NCBI GenBank assembly: GCA_003243425.1
Contig: QFQP01000013.1
Coordinates: 248,001-312,000 of the forward strand
Length of the DNA: 64,000 nt
Source: Archangium gephyra
GTDB taxonomy: Bacteria; Myxococcota; Myxococcia; Myxococcales; Myxococcaceae
Direction of reading: 5' to 3'
In this document: positions 26,213 to 34,700 of the stretch, piece after piece
How the letters are laid out: each line of letters opens with the position of its first letter
How positions within the stretch are numbered: position 1 is the first letter of the stretch
Program-made: the position numbers and the translations under genes
The notes under the pieces: generated by a model
The model's database searches: none
What the model saw: only the letters and a program-made list of their open reading frames with translations
What the model was told of the DNA's origin: nothing

Positions 26213-27430
26213 ATGAAGATGAACGTGCTGCTGCTCGAGGGAATCCACCCGGTCGCCGAACAGGCGCTGGTGCAGGCTGGTCACACCGTTCGCCGCGTCG
26301 CCGGCGCGCTCAAGGAAGACGAACTCATCGCGCAGCTCGAGGGCGTGCAGCTGCTCGGTATCCGCTCGAAGACCAACGTGACGAAGAAGGTCCTCGAGTC
26401 GGCCCACGCGAAGAGCCTGCTGTCGGTCGGCGCCTTCTGCATCGGCACCAACCAGATCGCGCTCGATGAGGCGATGAAGCGTGGCGTCGCGGTGTTCAAC
26501 GCGCCGTTCAGCAATACCCGCTCGGTGGCCGAGCTCGTCATCGCCGAGATCATCATGCTGTCGCGTGAGCTGGGCGACCGCGACATCGAGATGCACCAGG
26601 GCGTGTGGAAGAAGACCGCGTCGGGCAGCCACGAAGTTCGCGGCAAGACGCTCGGTGTCGTGGGCTACGGCCACATCGGCACGCAGGTGGGGATTCTCGC
26701 CGAGTTCTTCGGCATGCGCGTCATCTTCTACGACGTCACCTCGAAGCTGCCGCTGGGCAACACGCAGGTCGCCGGCTCGCTCGACGCCTTGCTCGAGCAG
26801 TCAGATTTCGTGACGCTCCACGTGCCCGAGACGCCGCAGACGCGAATGATGATCGGCTCCGAGCAGCTCGCGCGCATGAAGAAGGGCGCCTGCCTCATCA
26901 ACGCCAGTCGCGGCACCGTGGTCGACATCGAAGCGCTCGCTGAAGCCATCAAGCGCGGTCATTTGCACGGCGCCGCCGTCGACGTGTACCCCGACGAGCC
27001 CGAGTCTTCCGACACCAGGGGCTTCAAGACGCCGCTGCAGAACCTGCACAACGTCATCCTCACGCCGCACATCGGCGGGTCGACGCTCGAAGCGCAGGAG
27101 AACATCGGCCGTGAAGTCGCCAGCAGCCTCATTCGCTACGCCGACAGCGGCGCGACGACCGGCTCGGTGAACTTCCCCGGCGTGGAGCTCGGCCGTTCGC
27201 CCAGGACCTGGCGCCTCACGCACGTGCACCAGAACGTGCCTGGCGTGCTGCGCGACGTGAACCGCGTCATCGGCGATGCCGGCGCCAATATTCACGCGCA
27301 GCTGCTCTCGACCAACGCCGACATCGGCTACCTGATGATCGACCTCGACTCCGAGGCCAGCGAGCAGGTGGTGGCGGGCCTCAAGAAGCTGCCCACCACC
27401 ATTCACGCGCGCACCGTTTCGGGAATCTGA
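26213..27430 (+). CDS. serA: D-3-phosphoglycerate dehydrogenase with ACT domain
   Basis: 405 residues, close to E. coli SerA (410). The NAD-binding motif GVVGYGHIGTQVG lies near 148-160. Catalytic residues are Arg233 (NASRGTVVD), Glu262 (VYPDEPES) and His286 (TPHIGGSTLEAQENI). The C-terminal ~75 residues (VHQNVPGVLRDVNRVIGDAG) form an ACT domain that in the family binds serine for feedback inhibition. It oxidises 3-phosphoglycerate in the first step of serine synthesis. Start 26213 is chosen at MKMNVLLLEG, where the family begins. It ends one base from the convergent cyaY. Confidence 0.95.
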   Translation: MKMNVLLLEGIHPVAEQALVQAGHTVRRVAGALKEDELIAQLEGVQLLGIRSKTNVTKKVLESAHAKSLLSVGAFCIGTNQIALDEAMKRGVAVFNAPFSNTRSVAELVIAEIIMLSRELGDRDIEMHQGVWKKTASGSHEVRGKTLGVVGYGHIGTQVGILAEFFGMRVIFYDVTSKLPLGNTQVAGSLDALLEQSDFVTLHVPETPQTRMMIGSEQLARMKKGACLINASRGTVVDIEALAEAIKRGHLHGAAVDVYPDEPESSDTRGFKTPLQNLHNVILTPHIGGSTLEAQENIGREVASSLIRYADSGATTGSVNFPGVELGRSPRTWRLTHVHQNVPGVLRDVNRVIGDAGANIHAQLLSTNADIGYLMIDLDSEASEQVVAGLKKLPTTIHARTVSGI

Positions 27431-27431
27431 T

Positions 27432-27752
27432 TCAGAGGGCCAGCGAGACGCCCGACGCGTCTCGCACGCACTCGGTGACCCACGCACCGAGCTCGAGGCC
27501 CTTGCCCTTGTCGTCGAACCACTTGCCGTCGGCGTTGCGCGAGAAGTGAACGCCTTCGCCTTTGCCCGCGACCCAGATCTGCGAGACCGCGCGCTGGGTG
27601 TTGATGATCACCTTGGCGCCCGTCTTCGGCGCGGTGATGGTCACCATGTCGCCGGTCGAATCACACTCGATGAGGTCGGGATCGTTCGCGTCTACGGCGT
27701 TCACGAGGCGCTTGAAGAACGAAGCAACCGAAGCGGAGTAGGCGGCATCCAT
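27432..27752 (-). CDS. cyaY: Frataxin-like iron donor protein CyaY
   Basis: 106 residues, exactly the CyaY size. An acidic N-terminal helix (NDPDLIECDSTGDMVTI) leads into a beta sheet with the family signatures NTQRAVSQIWVAGKGEGVHF and WFDDKGKGLELGAWVTECV. It binds iron and modulates iron-sulfur cluster assembly in the cytoplasm. It lies 24 bases after the SixA-like gene on the same strand. Confidence 0.93.
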   Translation of the reverse strand: MDAAYSASVASFFKRLVNAVDANDPDLIECDSTGDMVTITAPKTGAKVIINTQRAVSQIWVAGKGEGVHFSRNADGKWFDDKGKGLELGAWVTECVRDASGVSLAL

Positions 27753-27776
27753 GGTGCCGCCTGTCTCACGCCCGCA

Positions 27777-28271
27777 TCACTCGGTGTCAAGCGGGAGTCC
27801 GTCGAGCACGGGCTGGCCCGGCGCGGCGTAGAACAGCAGCCGCGGCGCGATGCCTTCACCGCGCTCGAGGCCGATGACCGTGCCCGGCTGCACCGGCTTG
27901 GGGAACGCACCCAACCCGAGGAAGTGCGCAGCCGCGGCGCCCATCGAAGGTTGGTGACCGACGAGCACCACCGTCTCGTGCTCGCTGAGCAGCGACTCCA
28001 GCGCGCCGACCGGCCCGTCCGGAAACAGGTTGCGCGTGGTGCGCAGCAGCCCTTCGTAACGCAGCGCCTGCGCGAGCAGCGTGGCCGTCTGAACCGCGCG
28101 CACCAGCGGGCTCATGTAGATGATGTTGGGCGTCCCGATGCGGCTGGCGAGCGGCGCGAAGTGGCCCGGCAGCGCGAGGCGTGCGCGTGTCGTCAGGGCC
28201 CGGCCTTCGTCATCCAGTCCCTCGGGGATCTCGGCGTCGGCGTCTCCGTGGCGAACCAGAATGATCTTCAT
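27777..28271 (-). CDS. SixA-like histidine phosphatase
   Basis: 164 residues. The N-terminal LVRHGDADAE carries the RHG motif with catalytic His8. Further phosphatase-pocket residues appear in SPLVRAVQTATLL and in VVLVGHQPSMGA (second His). Size and order match SixA, which removes phosphate from phosphohistidine in signalling or PTS proteins. First gene of a probable two-gene unit with cyaY. Confidence 0.9.
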   Translation of the reverse strand: MKIILVRHGDADAEIPEGLDDEGRALTTRARLALPGHFAPLASRIGTPNIIYMSPLVRAVQTATLLAQALRYEGLLRTTRNLFPDGPVGALESLLSEHETVVLVGHQPSMGAAAAHFLGLGAFPKPVQPGTVIGLERGEGIAPRLLFYAAPGQPVLDGLPLDTE

Positions 28272-28343
28272 CGGGTGCCGCGGAGCCTGTCAGAAGCGAC
28301 TGGTTCGCGCGACTCGTTTGCGGGTGTGACACCCTTGGGTTCG

Positions 28344-28898
28344 ATGCTGCGCCGATTCTCACTCCCGCTGTGTCTGTTCTTCGCCGCGTGCCCGAAGCCC
28401 GAGGTCGCGAAGCCGACCGACGCGGGGTCGGCGACCGTCTTCTCGGCCGACGGCGGGGCGCGCGTGACCGCCGAGAAGCTCGACGCGTGGCTGCGCTGGC
28501 AAGACGCGGTGTTCGCGCTGCCCGTGCGCGACGCCGGCTTCGATGTCCGTCAGCGCGCGAAAGATGAAGCGAGGCTGTTGTTGGAAGTCGGCCTTCGCTC
28601 CGATGACGCCGACGCGATCGAAGCGGTGGTCGCGGCCGTCGTCGCCGAGCGGAACGTGGCGAAGATCTCCGGCGGTGAGGCACTCGAGCAGTTCAAGGAC
28701 GGGCTCAAGGCGCTGCCGGCCGAGCAACGCGCGAAGGCCGAGTCGGCGCTCGCCGAGCTGCCGTCGAAGGCTCAGCCCAACGGCCTCGCCGACGTTGAAC
28801 GTGACTTTGGGAGTGACGCCGTTAGCGTTGTGCTGCAGCGCGAGGCCGACGTCATTCGCGTGTGGGACCGGGTGCTCGAGTCGCAGTCGGGCCGCTGA
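28344..28898 (+). CDS. Lipoprotein of unknown function
   Basis: 184 residues. The signal peptide ends in lipobox FAAC (Cys16); PKPEVAKPTDAG follows as a Pro-rich, DAG-style linker. The mature part is mostly helical and charged (DAWLRWQDAVFALPVRDAGF, EALEQFKDGLKALPAEQRAK) without a recognised domain. A GTG at 28326 is an alternative start. It is divergent from the SixA-like gene, 73 bases away. Confidence 0.75.
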   Translation: MLRRFSLPLCLFFAACPKPEVAKPTDAGSATVFSADGGARVTAEKLDAWLRWQDAVFALPVRDAGFDVRQRAKDEARLLLEVGLRSDDADAIEAVVAAVVAERNVAKISGGEALEQFKDGLKALPAEQRAKAESALAELPSKAQPNGLADVERDFGSDAVSVVLQREADVIRVWDRVLESQSGR

Positions 28899-29009
28899 CC
28901 TTTCACATTTGAAACTTCGTCGATGAGAAGCGGGTTTCCGTGACCCGGGTGTCGGTGTGGAAAATCGGTGACTTGGAAGCGGCCTGAATGCTGCTTTGAG
29001 GCCCGGGCG

Positions 29010-29402
29010 ATGCTCCGTGTCGCGCCTACCGCAGCCGCCGTCGTCGTTGAGTCTGCCCCTCTCTGGGTCGTCGCCGACATGGTGCAGGCGGGCCATTTCG
29101 AAGTGGTGCTCGTGCTGAACGAAGACCAGAGCGTGCTCGGGTTGGTGCGGCGTGACGCGGTGCTGCGCCTGGCGCCGCGGTTGCCTGAAGCGCCGGTTCG
29201 CATGTTGCCGATGCAGCGCGTGACGGAAGTCGAGCCGACCATCACGTTGGCCGAAGCCCGCGTGGTGCTGGCCGACGAGACCTTCGACGCGCTGTTGATC
29301 GAGAAGTCGGTGCTGCAGGGCTGGAGCGTGTTGCTGCGCGAGAACGTGCTCGGCGGTGATGAACCGGTGTTCGACGCGTCGCTGACCGCGCTCACCGCGT
29401 AA
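29010..29402 (+). CDS. CBS-domain protein
   Basis: 130 residues from the ATG at 29010, with GAGG 10 bases upstream; a GTG at 28968 is an alternative. The sequence reads as two degenerate CBS motifs: VADMVQAGHFEVVLVLNEDQ followed by VLGLVRRDAVLRL, then TLAEARVVLADETFDALLI. CBS pairs bind adenine nucleotides and regulate partners; no effector domain is attached. It ends directly against the convergent pbpC gene. Confidence 0.75.
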   Translation: MLRVAPTAAAVVVESAPLWVVADMVQAGHFEVVLVLNEDQSVLGLVRRDAVLRLAPRLPEAPVRMLPMQRVTEVEPTITLAEARVVLADETFDALLIEKSVLQGWSVLLRENVLGGDEPVFDASLTALTA

Positions 29403-31790
29403 TCAGTCTTCGACGGTCAGCGTGACCGCCGCGGTGGTCTCACCCGACAAGGCGAGCCGCGCGCGAATGACGTGCTTGCCCGGCGTCATCGGCCAGCGGA
29501 GCTCGTGCGGGTAACCGACGCGGCCGACCGGCGTGCCGTCGACCAGCCAGACGATCTCCTCGTTCGCCGGTGAGACCTGCGCGCTGAAGCGAACCGTCGA
29601 CAGCTCGCGCGGCGTGTCGGGGTCGAAGAGGTAGCGGCTCGCGGTGCGCGGCTCACGAATGGCGATGCGCGGGCGCGTGGTGTTTTCGACGGGGCAGAGC
29701 GGCGAGTAGGCGCTCGGCGCGATGGTGAGCCGCTGCTTGCGCGCCCACGGCTCGTAGGTGTCGGGCAGATCGAGCAGCTGCCGTCGCTGCACGTACTTCG
29801 CGGGACAATCGGGGCCCGCGCGCAGGCCGTTGCGAAGGTCGATGGCGACGGCGACGTGAAACGGGCAGCTCTCGTGCGGCTCACTGCCGGGAATGAACCA
29901 CTCGGACTTGAGGTGCGTGCAGCCTTCGCCCGGCAACGCGCCGGAGATCGCGCAGACGTCGCGCTTCACGAGTGACGACGGCAACGGCGTGTCGATGGGC
30001 AGCGCGAGGTGCGGCAGCCGCGTCGGAGAAACGGTCTCGAGGATCCGGTGCACGGCGGGCGCAGCAGCGGTTGCCCCCGAGGCGAGGTTCATGCGCCGCC
30101 AGTCGTGATTCCCGAGCCAGCTGACGACCAGCAGGCGGTCGTCGAACGCCACCGCCCATGCGTCGCGGTAGCCCTGGCTGGTCCCCGTCTTCACCGACAC
30201 CGCGTGTTCGAAGTCGAGCGGGCCGTTCACCGGAAACGCGGGCCTGCGCGCGTTGGGGTCACTCAAGATGTGCGCGATGAGCTGCGACGCATCGGCCGAG
30301 AGAACGCGCTGTCCGGAGCCCGGGGCGTCGTTCACGAAGGTGCGCAGGGGCCTGGTCTCGCCGCGATTGGCGAGCGCCGTGTAGAGCGTGGCGAGCTCGG
30401 TCGGCGTGACCGGGAGCGCGCCGATGGCCAGCGAGAGCCCGTAGGCGTCGGGTGTGTAGCGAATGCCCTTCACGCCGCCGCGCTCGAAGCGGGTCAGCGC
30501 TTCGTCGATGCCGATCTCGGCGAGCACGCGCAGCGCGGGAATGTTGCGCGAGTTGCCGAGCGCCTCGCGCAGCAGCATGGGCCCCAGGAAGGTGTGGGTG
30601 ATGTTCTCGGGCGCCCAGAGCCCGCCATTGGCGGTCTCGAATTCGACGGGCGTGTCGGCGAGCACGGTGGCCGCGGTGTGCGTGCCCTTCTCGAGCGCGA
30701 GACCGTAGATGAAGGGCTTGAGCGCCGACCCCGGGGAACGACGCGTGGCGAGGTAGTCGATGGCTCCGCGCGCGTCGGCATCGAAGTAGTCGGCGCTGCC
30801 CACCGACGCGAGCACGTCGCCGGTGGTGACGTCGACGACGAGGCCCGCGGTGTTGCTCGCTCCCAGGCCGCGCACGCGCGCGAGGTTCTCGGTGAGCGCG
30901 CGGTACGCGGTGCGCTGCACGTCGAGATCGATCGTGGTGCGGTGCATGAAGTCAGGCGAGTTCTTCACGTCGCGCGCGGCGGCGAGGATGAAGTGCATCG
31001 CTTCGACGTTGCGGCGCGGCCGCGGCACGATCTGGAGATCGGTGTTGAGCGCGATGCGCAGATCTTCGTCACTGAGAATTCTGCGCGCGTGGAGTTGCTT
31101 CAGGATGCGCTGGGCCCGCGTGAGTGCGAGGTGATGACCGCGCGTGCTCCACGGCGACATGCGGCCCGGCTGTTGTGGCAACGCGGCGAGGTACGCGGCC
31201 TGGAGCCACGAGAGATCGTCGATGGGCTTGTCGAAGTAGAGCCGCGCGGCGCGAACGACGCCGTGGCACTGGTTCCCGTACGGCGCCACCGTGAGGTACT
31301 GGCGCAGCACCGCGTCGTGGCCGTGGCGGTGAACCAGGTACAGCGCCTCGCTGGCCTCGATGGCTTTCGAGACCAGCGTGCGCGCGCGCGGGTGCTGCAG
31401 TCGCGCGAGCTGCATCGGAATGGTCGAGGCGCCCGAGATGACGCGTTGATTGCGCGCGTTCTGCCACGCCGCGCGCGCGATGGACGGCAGGTGAATGCCC
31501 GGGTGCTCGAAGAAGTTCCGGTCTTCGGTCTCGAGCGTGGTGACCACGACCTTCTCGGGAATCGTCTCGGGCGTCGGCCAGTAGCCCCACGCGTCGTGAC
31601 TGCCGGGGACCTCACCGAGAAAGCGCCCGGTGCGGTCGAGCAGCAGGTGCGACGGTCGGTGCGAATGCAGCGTGCCGTCGAGGCGCGTGCAGAGCGCAAG
31701 CAATGGAATGACGAAGAGAAGCAGGAAGCGGCCTCTGCGCCGCGGCGGAGAGGTTCTGGGGTGAGGTGGTGCCTGAACACCGGTGGTCAC
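29403..31790 (-). CDS. pbpC: Penicillin-binding protein 1C (transglycosylase/transpeptidase)
   Basis: 795 residues. A cytoplasmic basic segment and one membrane helix (~21-36) lead to a GT51 transglycosylase domain with the catalytic Glu/Asp in ETEDRNFFEHPGIH (residues 87-100). The transpeptidase has nucleophile Ser355 in SPGSALKPF, SRN at 414-416 and KTG at 534-536. The C-terminal ~100 residues (TVRFSAQVSPANEEIVWLVD, GKHVIRARL) are the BiPBP_C-type module typical of PBP1C. It polymerises and may crosslink peptidoglycan. The ATG overlaps the macroglobulin stop (ATGA), as in the pbpC/yfhM pairing of enterobacteria. Confidence 0.95.
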   Translation of the reverse strand: MTTGVQAPPHPRTSPPRRRGRFLLLFVIPLLALCTRLDGTLHSHRPSHLLLDRTGRFLGEVPGSHDAWGYWPTPETIPEKVVVTTLETEDRNFFEHPGIHLPSIARAAWQNARNQRVISGASTIPMQLARLQHPRARTLVSKAIEASEALYLVHRHGHDAVLRQYLTVAPYGNQCHGVVRAARLYFDKPIDDLSWLQAAYLAALPQQPGRMSPWSTRGHHLALTRAQRILKQLHARRILSDEDLRIALNTDLQIVPRPRRNVEAMHFILAAARDVKNSPDFMHRTTIDLDVQRTAYRALTENLARVRGLGASNTAGLVVDVTTGDVLASVGSADYFDADARGAIDYLATRRSPGSALKPFIYGLALEKGTHTAATVLADTPVEFETANGGLWAPENITHTFLGPMLLREALGNSRNIPALRVLAEIGIDEALTRFERGGVKGIRYTPDAYGLSLAIGALPVTPTELATLYTALANRGETRPLRTFVNDAPGSGQRVLSADASQLIAHILSDPNARRPAFPVNGPLDFEHAVSVKTGTSQGYRDAWAVAFDDRLLVVSWLGNHDWRRMNLASGATAAAPAVHRILETVSPTRLPHLALPIDTPLPSSLVKRDVCAISGALPGEGCTHLKSEWFIPGSEPHESCPFHVAVAIDLRNGLRAGPDCPAKYVQRRQLLDLPDTYEPWARKQRLTIAPSAYSPLCPVENTTRPRIAIREPRTASRYLFDPDTPRELSTVRFSAQVSPANEEIVWLVDGTPVGRVGYPHELRWPMTPGKHVIRARLALSGETTAAVTLTVED

Positions 31791-34700
31791 TTCTGATGCG
31801 CCCCCGTCACCACCAGCCGCATCCCCGCGCCACGACCGCGCACCTCCTCGCGGTACATCAACTCCGCGAACGGAGGCGGGTGCACGAAGCTGCCCTCGCT
31901 GCTCGCGCGCGCCCTGAAGTGGAACGTGAAGGTGCCCCGCGGCAACTCGTCGAAGTAGTACCGGACCTCGTGGTCGAGACGCTGCACGTAGGTGGGCGAA
32001 AGCGAATCGCCCTGACTCGGCCTGGCCTCACTGCCCGACGTCTCGAGGTTCGGGTTCATCGGCTCGAGGCCAGCGGCGAACGGCACCACCAGCGCCACAT
32101 GGTGACGAACGGAGTCGTTCACCAACTGCGCGTGAAGCTCGACGATCTCACCCAGGGGGATCGCCAGCGACGAACCCTTCTTGTCATCGTGATGCGTGTC
32201 GGCCGAACCATCCGAGTGCACCCACGTGAGCGATCTCGAGACGATGAACCCGTCTTTCTTCGGCTCGACCTGATCACCGAGCGTCACCGGCAGGTACTTC
32301 TGCTGCACGCGCGCCGACACCGCGCCTCCGCTCACGTTCACGCTCAACGCGCTGTCTCCGTCGACGACCCGCCGCGCGCCGCGCTTCTGCCCTTCGAGCA
32401 CCACGTCGCTCGCGCCGCTCACGGTGATCTGCGTCTTCGGCGTCGGCGTGGTGTTCTTCTCGAGGTACGCGCCGAGCGCCGCGATGCCGCGACGATTGTC
32501 GTGCGTGCTGCCGAAGCCACTGAACGCCGTGCTGCGCGACAGCAACGCATCACGGATCATCGTGTGCTTCTCGTTCGAGGGGTCGACGTTGAGCAGCGCT
32601 TCCCACACCGCTGCGGTCGTCGACGTCGACGAGCCCAGATAGCGCCCGTCCCACGAGCTGCGATCACCACGAATGCCGGCGAACACCTGCTTGCCGTTGA
32701 CCAGCTTGAACATCGTGCTGTCCCACAGCTCGCTCTTGAGCGACGAGAGGTTCGACGTGAACGTGTTGGGCCGTGCGGCCATCGCCGACGTGAGGTCCGC
32801 GACCGACACCGCGTCCATCGACTTCCGCTTCGCGTACAGCTCCACCAGGTAGTTCTCGTCGAGCTCACCGGCGACCCCGAGCGCGCGGAGTGCGGCGGTC
32901 TGCTGGTTGTAGCGGTAGTCGCTCCACAGCCCGGTGAAGTCGGTGCGCAGCGTGCGCTTCAACGCATCCATCGCGCGGCGCAGCACGGTGTCGTCGACCG
33001 CGATGCCGGCCTTCTTCGCCGCCACCATGAACTCCACGCCTTGCGCAGTGAGCGCGATGTTTCCCTGCGAGCCCGGCCAGTACGAGAGGAAGCCCTGCTC
33101 GTCCTGGTGCTGCTTCAGTTCTTCGAGAATGCGGCGCACCGATGACTGAACCTGCGGCGTGAAGCGGGTGTCGAGCTCGAGTCGCTTGAGCAGGCCGCCG
33201 AGCGCCACGTCAGGTGCGACCTGCGACATGCGCTGCTCGAGACACCCGTGCGGATACGCCGAGAGGTACTCGAGACCACTGGCCAGCTCGAGCAGCCCCG
33301 GCGTGTTGGTGAACACGACGGTCTGCGTTCCCGTTCCGGCGCGCGGCTTCTCGGGGAAGTCGGGCACGGCGTTCTTTCCGCTCGCGAACGTGGTGAACAA
33401 CGCGCGCTTCTCGATGGCGCGGTCGGGCAGCAGGGGAATCTTCACTTCGAACGCGTCGCCCGCTTTGTCCGACAGCCGGGTCACGTCGACGCGCACGGTG
33501 ATGTTCGAGTCTTTCCCGGTCGAGACGCTCTTCGCGGTGGCCTGCGTGAGCACCGAGACCGCCTTGCTGTTGCGCAGGTCGATCTTCTCCTGGCTCGCCA
33601 ACTTCCCTTCGAGCGCGCCGCTCAACTTGATGTCGACGCTGCCCGGGCCTTCGGCGCCTTCCACCAGCCGTGCGACGGCGCCGGGCCAGAACGTGTCGCC
33701 CATGCGCACGAAGCGCGGCAGCTGCGGTTGCACCAGCACCGGCAGCCGCACCTTGAGCGAGCTCTGCTTCACGCCGAACCGCATGCCGCCCGACACGGCG
33801 ACGGCCCGTACGCGGAAGGTCGTCAGATCGTCCGACAACTGCACCGGCACCACCAGCTTGCCGCTCGCGGGCACCGTCAACGTCGCCTGGTAGAAGGGAA
33901 CGGTCTGGAAGTTCTTGCGCACGCGACGTTTGCCGCCGCTGCCATCGTCTTCGTCGCCGCCGTCACCACCGGGTTCCTCTTCCAGCTCCGAGATGCGGCC
34001 GACCACGAGGTTGCGCGAGTCACGAATGCTCACCGCGCTGCGGTTGTTGCGAATCAGCTCACTCAAGGGGTCCAGCGAGCCTTCACGCGCGAGTGACAGC
34101 ACCGCTTCGTCGACCAGCCACAGCGTCACTTCACCGGCCAGCGGCTTCTTCTGATCGTCGGTCAGCGTGATGGTGAACTCCTGCTTCGTGGCCGGGCGCG
34201 CCTGCTCGGGGTGTTTCACGTTCACCAGCACGGTGTTCCTGGTCGGCTCGACGGTGAGCTCCAGTGACGACGCGGCCGTCGCCGGCTTGTAGCGGGCGTC
34301 GTCGGTCTTTCCCTCACCGAGACGGCCGCGCATCAACACCACGTGCAGCGGGAGATTCGGCACGAAGCGATCGGTGATCGGCACGTCGATGACCGCCTTG
34401 GAGCCCGACACGTCTTTCCAGAGGTAGCGGTTGCCGGCCGGCTCTTCGATGACCACGAGCGCGCGCGCGGTGGCGTAGGGGCTCTGCACCAGCACGTGCG
34501 CCACCTCGCCGGGCGCGTAGCTCTTCTTGTCGGGCTTGAGTTCGAAGACACCGTCGCGCGACTTCTTCCACGACTGGGGCGTCGAACCGCCGACGTACAG
34601 ATCTGCAGACAGCGTCTGCACGCGGCCCAGTTTGTCGCGCGCGAACAGCTCGACGACGTAGACGCCAGACTCGGTGATGGGGAATGGCTGCTTGAGCGCT